NCBI GenBank assembly: GCA_022425325.1
Contig: JAKMFW010000053.1
Location: 1-64,000, forward strand
Length of the DNA: 64,000 nucleotides
Direction: 5' to 3'
DNA from: Acidimicrobiales bacterium
GTDB lineage: Bacteria > Actinomycetota > Acidimicrobiia > Acidimicrobiales > Aldehydirespiratoraceae
Part shown: positions 9,795 through 18,255 of the stretch, in pieces
How the letters are laid out: the number at the start of each line of letters is the position of its first letter
Position numbering within the stretch: the stretch's first letter is position 1
Program-made: the position numbers and the translations under genes
The notes under the pieces: generated by a model
Told to the model about the DNA's origin: nothing
Database searches by the model: none
Seen by the model: the letters and a program-made list of their open reading frames with translations, nothing else

Positions 9795-10754
9795 ATGGGA
9801 CTCGGGACACACCCGTACGTCGCCGGCCTCTGTGATGTTGGCCAGGGCAGCTACGCGTGGCTGCAACCTGACGGTGGTTGGGGGTGGTCGAACGCCGGCC
9901 TGATCGTCGATGGCGACGAAGCGTTACTGGTCGACACGCTCTACGACGTGCCGCTGACGCAGACGATGCTCGACGGGTTCGAGGCGGCACTCCCCGGCGT
10001 CTCGATCACGACGCTGGTCAACACCCACAGCAACGGTGACCACTGCAACGGTAACGAACTGCTCGACGGGGCGGAGATCCTCACGTCGGTGATCGCCGCC
10101 GAGGAAATGACCCGGGAGAACCCGGCGATGATGGTCGGGCTGTTGGAAGCCGCACCGACGATGGGCGTGATCGGCGAGTTCTTCCAACACTGTTTCGGGC
10201 GCTTCGACTTCGGCGGCGTGCATCGACCCGAACCGACGTCGACGTTCAGCGGGGCAACGACTCGAACCGTCGGTGACACCGTTGTCGACCTCGTCGAGGT
10301 CGGCCCGGCACACACCGGTGGCGACGTGCTGATCCACGTCGCCGACCGCGCCACGGTGTTCACCGGCGACATTCTCTTCGTGGAGGGGCATCCAATCCTG
10401 TGGGCGGGCACGATCCCTGACCTTCTCGGGGCCCTCGACCGCATCGAGGCGTGGCAACCGGGCACGATCGTGCCGGGGCACGGGCCGATCACCGACCTCA
10501 CCGGCGTGCGGGAGATCCGGGCGTACTACGAGCACTGCCACGCCGAGGCACGACGCTGTTTCGACGCCGAGATGGATCTCGCCACCGCAGCAGCCGATGT
10601 CTCGCTCGACCGGTGGGCCGATTGGGGCGAACCGGAACGCATCGTGACGCTCCTCGACACCTGTTACCGGGAGTTCGAGGGTCGGAGCGAGGCGACACCG
10701 ATGGCCGATTTGTTCGGCCTGATGGCTGAACGCTGGGCGGCAGCCCGTACCTGA
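9795..10754 (+). CDS. MBL-fold metallo-hydrolase
   Basis: The 319-aa protein has the metallo-beta-lactamase fold with a THSNGDHCNGNEL metal motif near residue 76, the HTGGDVLIHV strand, FTGDILF and GHGPI. The usual HxHxDH is HxNxDH here, a variant found in one hydrolase subgroup. Substrate cannot be predicted. The start MGLGTHPYVAGL follows a TACGGT box by six bases. Its 3' end meets ksgA tail to tail, and the gene is inserted between ksgA and ispE on the opposite strand. Confidence 0.82.
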   Translation: MGLGTHPYVAGLCDVGQGSYAWLQPDGGWGWSNAGLIVDGDEALLVDTLYDVPLTQTMLDGFEAALPGVSITTLVNTHSNGDHCNGNELLDGAEILTSVIAAEEMTRENPAMMVGLLEAAPTMGVIGEFFQHCFGRFDFGGVHRPEPTSTFSGATTRTVGDTVVDLVEVGPAHTGGDVLIHVADRATVFTGDILFVEGHPILWAGTIPDLLGALDRIEAWQPGTIVPGHGPITDLTGVREIRAYYEHCHAEARRCFDAEMDLATAAADVSLDRWADWGEPERIVTLLDTCYREFEGRSEATPMADLFGLMAERWAAART

Positions 10755-10755
10755 G

Positions 10756-11562
10756 TCAGGCGTCGGCCAGCCTGCCCCACGCGGCAAGGTCGAGCGTCTC
10801 GGGCCTCGCCTGCGGGTCGACCCCGGCGGCTTCGATCTGCTCGACCGTCCGCAGACCACTCAGCGACTTGCGGATCATCTTGCGGCGCTGGTTGTAGGCG
10901 GCTCGCACCAGGGGCTCGAGTCGATCGAGCGACGTGTCGACCGGTGGATGCTCGTGACGCACGATCCGGACGAGCGCGCTGTCGACGCGTGGTTTGGGAT
11001 GAAAGACCGTCGGCGGGACCCGTCCGACCACCTCAGCTCGACCGTGGTAGGCGACAAGCACCGACGGGATCCCGATTGCCGGATCGGGTGCCGTGGCGGC
11101 GAGACGCTCAGCGACCTCGAGTTGCACCATCACGAGCATCTCGGTGATGGCAGGGACATCTCGGAGCAGATCGAGGATCAGCGGCGTGGCGACGTTGTAG
11201 GGCAGGTTGGCGACCAACTTCCACGCCGGGTGCGACGCCAGCACGACACCCCAGTCGACCTGCTGGGCATCGCCCTCGATGATCGTGACGTCGCGTCCGG
11301 CGACGATCTCACGAAGGATCGGCACCAGTTCGGCATCCATCTCCACAGCGGTGACCGATGCGTCGTGTTCCAGCAAGGCGAGGGTCAACGAGCCGAGGCC
11401 CGGACCGATCTCGACGATCGGGTCACCAGGAGCGACCCCAGCCAGCGTGGCGATCCGGCGAACCGTGTTGGGATCGACAACAAAGTTCTGCCCGAAAGAA
11501 CGACGTGCTTCGAGGCCGTGACGATCGAGCAACGCTCGAATATCGGCACCACTATGGGTCAC
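10756..11562 (-). CDS. rsmA: 16S rRNA (A1518/A1519) dimethyltransferase KsgA/RsmA
   Basis: The enzyme dimethylates two adjacent adenines in the 3' hairpin of 16S rRNA. The 268-aa protein has the GQNFVVDPN start region, SAM motif EIGPGLGSLT and the catalytic LVANLPYNVATPLI motif. The frame is open to a TTG at 11589, but the GTG at 11562 overlaps the stop of the Rpf-like gene as GTGA, so it is preferred. The tatD-rpf-ksgA-ispE order matches mycobacteria. Confidence 0.96.
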   Translation of the reverse strand: MTHSGADIRALLDRHGLEARRSFGQNFVVDPNTVRRIATLAGVAPGDPIVEIGPGLGSLTLALLEHDASVTAVEMDAELVPILREIVAGRDVTIIEGDAQQVDWGVVLASHPAWKLVANLPYNVATPLILDLLRDVPAITEMLVMVQLEVAERLAATAPDPAIGIPSVLVAYHGRAEVVGRVPPTVFHPKPRVDSALVRIVRHEHPPVDTSLDRLEPLVRAAYNQRRKMIRKSLSGLRTVEQIEAAGVDPQARPETLDLAAWGRLADA

Positions 11563-12224
11563 GACAGGTGGGCACCGCAGTGCGGCCAAGGGCCACCGCC
11601 ATTGCGGTCATAGAGCGCGAACGCTTGGGCATCCTGGTCGGCGATTGATGCCGCGGCCGGGTCAACACCGACCAGTGCTGGGTTTGAGAAACTCGCTACC
11701 CAGTCCCAGGTTGCTTGGGAGAATTGGTACGCCCCGCGGTAGCGGCCGCTGGGGCTGATGGCGTCGTACCGGCCGCTGGACTCGCAGTTGCGCAGCGCCG
11801 CCCACTGCTCGGCCGTGGGCCCGCCAGTCGGAACGGGCGTCACCGTGGTGGTTGGCGAACTGATCGTGGTCGACGGAGGCGAACTGGTCGTGGTCGTCGG
11901 AGGCGGACTGGTCGTGGTCGACGGGGGTGAACTGGTCGTGGTGGTCCGAGTGGCGGCGAGTGCAGCCTGGCGCTCGGCTTCGGCCTCAGCTTCGGCGGCC
12001 TGCTTCCCCAATGCCGCAGCTCGCTCGACCACAGCACTTCGGTGCACAACGTTGGCTGATGACCACGCTGCAGCTCGCTGGCTGAAGCTCGCTACGTCAA
12101 CCCCGAGACGGATGCCGCTCTGCGAACCGGCTGGCGGGGCAAGAAAGAGCACAGTCAGAACAACTGCAGCTAGTGCAATCGCGGCGACGGGCACCCGACC
12201 CCGCTTGGGCCTGATCTGAGCCAT
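11559..12224 (-). CDS. Secreted Rpf-like transglycosylase (resuscitation-promoting factor family)
   Basis: The 221-aa protein has a basic N-tail, a hydrophobic export segment (12-33), a helical stretch, a Thr/Ser/Pro linker (93-132) and a C-terminal transglycosylase-like domain (137-221) with catalytic Glu148 in NCESSGRYD, YRGAYQFSQATW and WPHCG. Rpf proteins cleave peptidoglycan glycan strands. Position beside ksgA matches rpfB of mycobacteria, but the DUF348 and G5 domains of RpfB are absent. The ATG lies seven bases after a TAGCGT box. Confidence 0.88.
   Translation of the reverse strand: MAQIRPKRGRVPVAAIALAAVVLTVLFLAPPAGSQSGIRLGVDVASFSQRAAAWSSANVVHRSAVVERAAALGKQAAEAEAEAERQAALAATRTTTTSSPPSTTTSPPPTTTTSSPPSTTISSPTTTVTPVPTGGPTAEQWAALRNCESSGRYDAISPSGRYRGAYQFSQATWDWVASFSNPALVGVDPAAASIADQDAQAFALYDRNGGGPWPHCGAHLS
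11857..11952. repeat. Four 24-bp tandem repeats in the Rpf-like linker
   Basis: Four imperfect 24-bp units starting at 11857, 11881, 11905 and 11929 encode the Thr/Ser/Pro linker of the Rpf-like protein. The period is eight codons, so copy-number change would alter linker length without breaking the frame. Confidence 0.8.
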
Positions 12225-12231
12225 GACGACA

Positions 12232-12237
12232 ACGCTA
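12232..12237 (-). promoter_or_regulatory. Leaderless-type -10 box for the Rpf-like gene
   Basis: TAGCGT on the minus strand ends seven bases before the ATG at 12224. The 55-base gap behind tatD therefore probably carries an independent promoter for rpf-ksgA. Confidence 0.5.
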
Positions 12238-12279
12238 GAAGTGTCGTAACACAAACGCAATGTTGGGCAGCGTCCGCCC

Positions 12280-13053
12280 TTAGCTGGCTGCCTTTGCCGC
12301 ATCAACGGCGTCGAGGTCGTAGAAGGCTGCAGCGGTCGCCCAAGTCGCGGCTTCGACCTCGGCGAGGGTGATGCCCTTCGCTGCGGCCACGGCCTCGCCA
12401 ACATGGACGACCCATGCGGGCTGGTTCCGCTTGCCCCGGTTGGGAACCGGTGCCAGGTAGGGCGAATCGGTCTCGACCAGCAGTCGGTCGAGCGGGGTGA
12501 CGGCAGCAGCGTCGCGGAGGTCTTGTCCGCTCGGGAAGGTGATGATCCCGGCGAACGAGACGATTGCGCCGCGAGCGAGACTCTCGTGTGCCTCGTCGGG
12601 GCCACCGGTGAAGCAGTGCATCACGGTGCGACGGGGGGTGCCCTCAGAGTCGAGGATCTCGAAGGTCTCGTCCCAGGCGCTGCGCGAGTGGATGACCAGC
12701 GGAAGATCACGCTCGTTCGCGAACTGAATCTGGCCGGCGAACACGTCGCGCTGCTGAGGGCGGGGCGAGTGCTCGTAGTGATAGTCGAGGCCCGCCTCCC
12801 CCACGGCGACGACCTGGGGGAGATCCAGTAACTCGGCAATGCCATCGAGCCCACCGCTCGCTTCGTGGGGATGGACGCCGGCGGTCGCGTAGACACCGTC
12901 GTGTTCGAGCGCGATCGCCGCCATCTGGGTGGACTGTTCGAGGTCGCAGCCGACCGACACCATGCGCATCACGCCAGCGGCGTTGGCCCCGGCGACTTGG
13001 GCAACGCCGTCGGGCCCAGGGTCGATATGGCAGTGCTGATCGATCCAGGCCAT
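12280..13053 (-). CDS. TatD-family metal-dependent hydrolase/DNase
   Basis: The 257-aa TIM-barrel protein has the N-terminal HCHID motif (His7, His9), GEAGLDYHYEHSP with the metal Glu, HSRSAWDE, HCFTG and the C-terminal ETDSPYLAPVPNRGKRNQP. These are all metal and phosphate ligands of TatD enzymes, which act as 3'-5' exonucleases and in DNA repair or turnover. The start lies six bases after the metG stop, so the two are co-transcribed. Confidence 0.93.
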   Translation of the reverse strand: MAWIDQHCHIDPGPDGVAQVAGANAAGVMRMVSVGCDLEQSTQMAAIALEHDGVYATAGVHPHEASGGLDGIAELLDLPQVVAVGEAGLDYHYEHSPRPQQRDVFAGQIQFANERDLPLVIHSRSAWDETFEILDSEGTPRRTVMHCFTGGPDEAHESLARGAIVSFAGIITFPSGQDLRDAAAVTPLDRLLVETDSPYLAPVPNRGKRNQPAWVVHVGEAVAAAKGITLAEVEAATWATAAAFYDLDAVDAAKAAS

Positions 13054-13059
13054 ACCTGA

Positions 13060-14700
13060 TCAGTCCTCGGCCAGCAGGGCCTCGAGGTCGACCTTGGTGA
13101 AGATCGGCGTCGGTTTGGCGATCGGCGTGCCGGTCGGGACCGGCTCCCGGCTCCATCCCTCGATCGGGCCGAGGATCTCCGACAGCGCCTCGGTGCTGAA
13201 CGGCAGGAACGGGGCGAAGCCGATACGTACGCCGTTGATGGCGTCGAGGGCGGTGCCGAGGAGCACACCGGCGCGCTGCGGATCTTCCTTGGCAACCTTC
13301 CATGGTTCGGTGGCGTTGAGGTAGGCGTTGACCGCCTGCGCGGCATCCATCGCCGTGCGCAGCGCCGCTTTGAGTTCGACCCGTTCAAGCTGGCCGTTGG
13401 CAGTCGTCAGCAACTCGTCGACGGCGCTGAGCACGGCGTGGTCTGCTTCCGTGCGGCCCTCAACCGACGGCTGCTCACCGAAGTTCTTGTTGACCATCGA
13501 CAGCACACGGTTGACGAGGTTGCCCCACGTCGCCACGAGCTCTTCGTTGATCCGTCGGGCGATCTCCTCGATCGAGATGTCGGTGTCCGCCTGCTCGGGG
13601 AAGCTGGCGGCGAGGGCGTACCGGAGCCCGTCGGCCTGGAAGAGGTCGAGACCTTCCTGGATGGTGAGACCGACGCCGCGCGACGCTGAGGCCTTGCCGC
13701 CCTTGAAGGTGATGTACTGGTTGGCAGGCACGTCGTCGGGCAGGTGGATCTCTGGGTCGTAGCCCATGAGCTGCGCCGGCCAGAACAGGCAGTGGAACGG
13801 GATGTTGTCCTTCCCGATGAAGTACACGTGACGGCTGTCGTCGTTGTACCACCAGTGGCGCCAACGCTCGTCGTTGCCCTGACGCTGGGCCCACTCCTGG
13901 GAGGCCGACAGGTAGCCGATGACGGCGTCGTACCAGACATAGATGCGTTTGCCGGGACCAAGGTCGTCGACCGGGAGCTCGACTCCCCAGTCGAGATCGC
14001 GCGTGATCGCCCGATCGAGCAACCCCTCCTCGTTGATCCAACTTCTCACGAAGTTGAGGACGTGGTTGCGCCATCCCTGCTTGTCGGCGAGGAACGCGCC
14101 GACCCGCTCCGTGAAGTCGGAGTACCGGAAGTAGAAGTGCTCGGTGGGCCGCAGCTCGGGGGCGGCGCCGGAGATCTTCGAGCGGGGGTCGATCAGATCG
14201 GTGGCGTCGAGGGTGCGGCCGCAGTTGTCGCATTGATCGCCGCGGGCTTCGCCGTAGCCACAGTGCGGACAGGTGCCCTCGATGTAGCGGTCGGGGAGAA
14301 AGCGATCGGCCTCGGGATCAAAGAACTGCTCGGAGGTTCGCTTGTTGATGAAGCCCTGCTCGAGCTGCTTCAGGAACATCTCCTGCGTAACCCGGGCGTG
14401 ATGATCGGTTCCGGTCGTGGTGTAGAGATCCCACTGCAGGCCGATCTCGTCCCACTGCCGCACGAACTCGCCGTGGTAGCGATCAACGATGTCTTGCGCG
14501 GTCACGCCCTCGGCGTCGGCGCGGACCGTGATCGGTGTGCCGTGCACGTCGGAGCCGCTCACCATCAGCACCTCGTTGCCAACCATTCGCTGATGACGGG
14601 CGAAGACATCAGCCGGCAGATACGCGCCAGCGAGATGACCGAGATGGCGCGATCCAGAGGCGTAGGGCCAGGCGACTGCGACGAGAACGGGGGTGCTCAC
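13060..14700 (-). CDS. metG: Methionyl-tRNA synthetase
   Basis: The 546-aa class I synthetase has VAWPYASGSRHLGH (HIGH-type signature), a four-Cys zinc knuckle CPHCGYGEARGDQCDNCG (about 144-161) and WYDAVIGYLS. The KMSKS loop reads KASAS (about 337), comparable to the relaxed KFSSS form I recall from actinobacterial enzymes. The C-terminal dimerisation domain of E. coli MetRS is lacking. The GTG start is seven bases after a TAGCCT box. Confidence 0.97.
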   Translation of the reverse strand: MSTPVLVAVAWPYASGSRHLGHLAGAYLPADVFARHQRMVGNEVLMVSGSDVHGTPITVRADAEGVTAQDIVDRYHGEFVRQWDEIGLQWDLYTTTGTDHHARVTQEMFLKQLEQGFINKRTSEQFFDPEADRFLPDRYIEGTCPHCGYGEARGDQCDNCGRTLDATDLIDPRSKISGAAPELRPTEHFYFRYSDFTERVGAFLADKQGWRNHVLNFVRSWINEEGLLDRAITRDLDWGVELPVDDLGPGKRIYVWYDAVIGYLSASQEWAQRQGNDERWRHWWYNDDSRHVYFIGKDNIPFHCLFWPAQLMGYDPEIHLPDDVPANQYITFKGGKASASRGVGLTIQEGLDLFQADGLRYALAASFPEQADTDISIEEIARRINEELVATWGNLVNRVLSMVNKNFGEQPSVEGRTEADHAVLSAVDELLTTANGQLERVELKAALRTAMDAAQAVNAYLNATEPWKVAKEDPQRAGVLLGTALDAINGVRIGFAPFLPFSTEALSEILGPIEGWSREPVPTGTPIAKPTPIFTKVDLEALLAED

Positions 14701-14707
14701 CCCGCCG

Positions 14708-14713
14708 AGGCTA
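14708..14713 (-). promoter_or_regulatory. Leaderless-type -10 box for metG
   Basis: TAGCCT on the minus strand ends seven bases before the metG GTG, in the 20-base gap behind rmuC. Confidence 0.55.
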
Positions 14714-14720
14714 CCGGTGC

Positions 14721-16019
14721 CTACGAGGCGCTGCGGTCGGTCACGTCCCGCAAGATCGACACGGCATCATCACCCGACGGAAGCGCGTCAGTCGCCGAGG
14801 ACTCGATCACCTCGTCGTCGATCGACCGGGAGCGTATCGCGTCGAGCTTGCCGAGCTGGCGCTCCAACTGGTTGCGGCGCGGCCCAGCAAGGTCGTTGAA
14901 GCTGTTGTTCAACGTGCCGAGATGTTTCTCGACCTTGTCGACCTGCTCGGAAAATTTCGACCACTGCGCCCCGAAGCCAGCGAGCGCATCAAGGATCTCG
15001 CCTGTCTGGCGCTCGACGGCAAAGGTGTCCATGGCCTGCCGAACGACACCGAGCACCGCAAAGAGGGTGGTCGGCGAGCACAGGACGACCTTCTTGGCGA
15101 GGGCGTCGTCGAGCAAGGCCGCGTCGTTTTCGTGGATGAAGCCGTAGACGCTCTCGTTGGGGATGAAGAGCAGCAGGTAGCCGACCGTGGAGTCGGTGGC
15201 GGCATACCCGCGTCCGTTGAGTTCTTTCACACGGTCACGCACGTCTTTGAGGAAACGATCGCGAAGCGGGGCCGCCTCGACCTCGGACGGTGCTTCGAGG
15301 TAGCGCAGGTAGTTGTCGACCGGGAACTTGACATCCATATGCAGGTGCTGGTCGTCGGGCAACAGGAAGGTGAAATCAGGGCGGGTTCCGCCCTCGATCG
15401 CTCGCTGCTTTCGGTAGTTGATGCCCTCGCGCATGCCGGCAGAGCGCAGGACATCCTCGGCCATACGCTCGCCCCACTGGCCGCGGGCCTGGGGGCTGGC
15501 GAGCGCCTCGCGCAGGTGCTGGGTGGTCTCGGCGAGGACCTGCTGTTGCCGGGTCGCCGCTTCAAGCGACTCCACGAATTGGCCGTGCTGTTGGGCGCGT
15601 TCCTTTTGCAGCTGCCCGACGAGGTTGCGCAACTGGGTGAGCTCGGTGCCCATCGCCTGGACCTGATGGCCAAGGCTCTTTGACATGCCTCCGACCCGCT
15701 CGCCGACAGTCTCGGACATGCCAACAACCCGCTCGGCGACGAGCTTGTCGACCGAGTCGATCTTCTCGGCGAGAGACTTCACCACACCCTCGAGGTGGTC
15801 GTCGATCGCCTGACGTCGGTGCTCAAGCTCGGCCGTGCCCGTCTGCAAGCGACTATCAAAGCTCTCGCCGGCGACGCTTACGACCCGCTCGACGACACCG
15901 TCGAGCGAAGCCGACTCACCCTCGGCACGGTTGCGCGCAATGAACAGGCCGACACCGAGGCCGAGCGCAGCGATGACGACAAAGGAGGCCAGAAGTGAGA
16001 TCACAAGCACGGTGTTCAT
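14721..16019 (-). CDS. rmuC: RmuC-family DNA recombination protein
   Basis: The 432-aa protein has one N-terminal membrane helix (about 3-25), a long coiled coil (about 45-190) and the RmuC nuclease-like core with GQWGERMAEDVLRSAGM, RPDFTFLLPDDQHLHMDVKFP split by a turn, and FIPNESVYGFIHE. RmuC limits inversions at short inverted repeats; its biochemical activity is still inferred. The start MNTVLVISLLA is the first with a membrane segment; the open frame upstream is basic and low in similarity. Confidence 0.9.
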   Translation of the reverse strand: MNTVLVISLLASFVVIAALGLGVGLFIARNRAEGESASLDGVVERVVSVAGESFDSRLQTGTAELEHRRQAIDDHLEGVVKSLAEKIDSVDKLVAERVVGMSETVGERVGGMSKSLGHQVQAMGTELTQLRNLVGQLQKERAQQHGQFVESLEAATRQQQVLAETTQHLREALASPQARGQWGERMAEDVLRSAGMREGINYRKQRAIEGGTRPDFTFLLPDDQHLHMDVKFPVDNYLRYLEAPSEVEAAPLRDRFLKDVRDRVKELNGRGYAATDSTVGYLLLFIPNESVYGFIHENDAALLDDALAKKVVLCSPTTLFAVLGVVRQAMDTFAVERQTGEILDALAGFGAQWSKFSEQVDKVEKHLGTLNNSFNDLAGPRRNQLERQLGKLDAIRSRSIDDEVIESSATDALPSGDDAVSILRDVTDRSAS

Positions 16020-16066
16020 GCCATGACACTGCGAAGAGGGTGTGACAGGTCTGCGGATAGCTCGAC

Positions 16067-16891
16067 TCAGATCGTGAGCGAGAGGTCGTAGACCCGACCT
16101 CGACGGGCGCCCGTAGCCGCCACGACCCGGTCGACGGCATCGCGCTTCGACGAACCCTCGGCGAGCGCCGTCCGCAGGCGTTCGACGAGCTCGCCGTCGT
16201 CGAGGTCGACCGATGCGTCCACTCCATCGACCACCACGACGACCTCCCCCTTCACGCCGGCCGACGCCCACGCAACCAGCTCGGCGAGGGTCCCACGCCG
16301 CAGCTCCTCATGGAGTTTGGTGAGTTCGCGCGCAACGACGGCTCGACGCTCGGGCCCGCAGGTCTCGACGAGTGCGGCGAGTGTCGCCGCCACCCGATTG
16401 GGCGACTCGTAGAAGACCGTCGTGCGCGACTCGGTCGCGATCGCGGCGAGCTGAGCCGAACGCTCCTGGCCTTTGCGGGCGAGAAAGCCCTCGAACACGA
16501 ACCGACCTGACGGCAATCCGCTGCTCACAAGCGCAGCGATCGCAGCAACCGGCCCCGGCACAGTCGTGATCTCAACTCCCACCTCGATCGCGGCGGCGAC
16601 GAGGCGTTCGCCCGGGTCGCTGATCCCCGGAGTGCCGGCATCGCTCACAAGCACGACCCGCTCCCCCGCAACGAGCCGGTCGAGGATCATTGGGATTGAC
16701 TCGAACTCGGTGTGGTCGTCGAGACGACGGAGCTCGTCAACCCGGACGCCGATCTGCTTGAGGAGCGAGCCGGTGCGGCGCGTGTCCTCGCAGCAGACCA
16801 GATCCGCCGCCTCGAAGGCGCTCACGGCGCGGGGCGCCAGATCACCGAGGTTGCCGATCGGGGTCGACACCAGTGTGAGGACACCAGTCAT
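16067..16891 (-). CDS. rsmI: 16S rRNA 2'-O-ribose C1402 methyltransferase RsmI
   Basis: The 274-aa tetrapyrrole-methylase-fold enzyme has VSTPIGNLGDLAPRA, CCEDTRRTGSLL, VSDAGTPGISDPGERL and VFEGFLARKGQ, all characteristic of RsmI. It methylates the ribose of C1402 in the decoding centre. The ATG overlaps the DUF192 stop by four bases (ATGA), so the two are coupled. The gene is close to metG and tatD, as in mycobacteria. Confidence 0.96.
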   Translation of the reverse strand: MTGVLTLVSTPIGNLGDLAPRAVSAFEAADLVCCEDTRRTGSLLKQIGVRVDELRRLDDHTEFESIPMILDRLVAGERVVLVSDAGTPGISDPGERLVAAAIEVGVEITTVPGPVAAIAALVSSGLPSGRFVFEGFLARKGQERSAQLAAIATESRTTVFYESPNRVAATLAALVETCGPERRAVVARELTKLHEELRRGTLAELVAWASAGVKGEVVVVVDGVDASVDLDDGELVERLRTALAEGSSKRDAVDRVVAATGARRGRVYDLSLTI

Positions 16892-17217
16892 TCGCGTATC
16901 TCCAATTGCATGCCGCGCTCGAGGCCCCATCGGCGGAACGCACCCGCTTCGGCCTCGATGACGGCTGACGCCCGTGGCGACCACGCACCGAACCGCCACG
17001 GCGACATCGTGGTGGTTGACAACACGACGAGGTCACGGTCGAGATGGGCAATGTCGATGGCAAAGCGCATCTTCATGGTGTGCACCGACCTGGCCGGACG
17101 GAGCAGCAGTGCACCGTCGATGCCGTCGCGGCCGAGCAGCCCCACTCGCCGGTCGCGCCGAGATTCGGCGATCTCCAACGAGGAGAGCACTCGGCCCTTG
17201 TGCACCAGCCACGGCAT
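16888..17217 (-). CDS. DUF192 family protein
   Basis: The 109-aa protein matches DUF192: an RRVGLLGRDGIDGALLL motif, an RSVHTMKMRFAIDIAHLD motif and the closing VIEAEAGAFRRWGLERG. Function is unknown. The start MPWLVHKGRVL is chosen because a TACGCT box lies six bases upstream and the 27 residues before it are not conserved. It is coupled to rsmI. Confidence 0.85.
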   Translation of the reverse strand: MPWLVHKGRVLSSLEIAESRRDRRVGLLGRDGIDGALLLRPARSVHTMKMRFAIDIAHLDRDLVVLSTTTMSPWRFGAWSPRASAVIEAEAGAFRRWGLERGMQLEIRE

Positions 17218-17223
17218 GGTCGA

Positions 17224-17229
17224 AGCGTA
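17224..17229 (-). promoter_or_regulatory. Leaderless-type -10 box for the DUF192-rsmI pair
   Basis: TACGCT on the minus strand ends six bases before the ATG at 17217. Confidence 0.55.
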
Positions 17230-17307
17230 ATCCGCACGGACGGCGCACGGTCTTCGGAAACGTCGGACGCTGGTGGTGGCGCCGCATCGCTGCGCCACAT
17301 CGGGTGC

Positions 17308-18246
17308 TCAGGCGTCGACGAGTTCGCCCTCGGCCTCTCGGGCCTTCCGGGCTTCGCGCTTCTCGGCCAGGCGATGGCCGATCTTGCCGATGCGGCTGAT
17401 CTGTGTGACGAGTGCATCACGAGCTTGCTCGGCTTCGGGGCTGAGGCCCTCGAGCGATTCGATCTTCCAGTCACGAAGAACGACCGGCTGGAGGATCTTG
17501 TCGTGATGGATGGCGATGTCGTAGATGCCGGCATCGGCGATCGCCTTGGCGTGCTCGACGAACCCAGGGATACCGGTGCCGGGCATCTGGAAATCGCGGA
17601 CCTGCTTCTCGACGGCGAGCACGGCGGTCGATGGATCGTGTTCGAAGATGGCGGTCATCGCATCGCGATAGAAGAGGTAGTGAAGGTTTTCGTCCTTGGC
17701 GACCCGACGCATGACGGCCTGACCGGCTTCGTCCTCGAGCATGTTGCCGGTGTTGAAGTGGCTGATACGGGTGGCGAGTTCCTGCAACGACACGTAGGCC
17801 AGACCTTCGGCGAGGGTTGGTGGCTCGGGCACCTGGCCGCTCTGCACCTGCGCCATACGGCCACGTTCGAGTTCGACCGGATCGATGGCCCGGGTGGCCA
17901 TGAGGTAGCCGTTGATCACGAGCCCGTGACGGCCTTCTTCGGCGGTCCAGCGGCGCACCCACTCGCCCCAGGCACCGTCGCGGCCGAACATCCGCTCGAT
18001 GTCGCGGAAGTAGTACGGCAGGTTGTCCTCGGTGAGCACGTTGACGAACAGGGCGCTGCGAACCGGAGCAGAGATCTTCATCTCCTTGGGGGACCACTCG
18101 TAGTCCTCGGGGAAATCCTCGGCTGCCGACCAGGGGATGAGCGCGTGTGGATGCCATTCCTGCGCGGTCTCGAGATGACGGTTGAGAAGGGACTCGGCCG
18201 TTTCGGCGAGTACCTCGCGGAGGTGGGCATCGGGTGGCGTACTCAT
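17308..18246 (-). CDS. Acyl-ACP desaturase (stearoyl-ACP desaturase family)
   Basis: This 312-aa soluble diiron enzyme resembles mycobacterial DesA1/DesA2. Ferritin-like iron ligands are in order: Glu73 (TEDNLPYY), EEGRH (103-107), Glu156 (SLQELATRISH) and DENLH (185-189). It should introduce a double bond into an ACP-bound fatty acyl chain with O2 and ferredoxin, adjusting membrane fluidity. It has its own promoter with a palindrome next to the -10, suggesting lipid-responsive repression. Regiospecificity cannot be read. Confidence 0.9.
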   Translation of the reverse strand: MSTPPDAHLREVLAETAESLLNRHLETAQEWHPHALIPWSAAEDFPEDYEWSPKEMKISAPVRSALFVNVLTEDNLPYYFRDIERMFGRDGAWGEWVRRWTAEEGRHGLVINGYLMATRAIDPVELERGRMAQVQSGQVPEPPTLAEGLAYVSLQELATRISHFNTGNMLEDEAGQAVMRRVAKDENLHYLFYRDAMTAIFEHDPSTAVLAVEKQVRDFQMPGTGIPGFVEHAKAIADAGIYDIAIHHDKILQPVVLRDWKIESLEGLSPEAEQARDALVTQISRIGKIGHRLAEKREARKAREAEGELVDA

Positions 18247-18255
18247 CAGACCCCC

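Noticed and set aside
9795-9910. HxNxDH in the metallo-hydrolase as a sign of a dead enzyme
   Set aside because: An HxNGDH-type motif is, as I recall, usual in one MBL-fold hydrolase subgroup, and the other metal motifs are present.
11857-11952. Tandem repeats as a CRISPR array
   Set aside because: Units are 24 bp, contiguous, without spacers, and encode an in-frame Thr/Ser/Pro linker.
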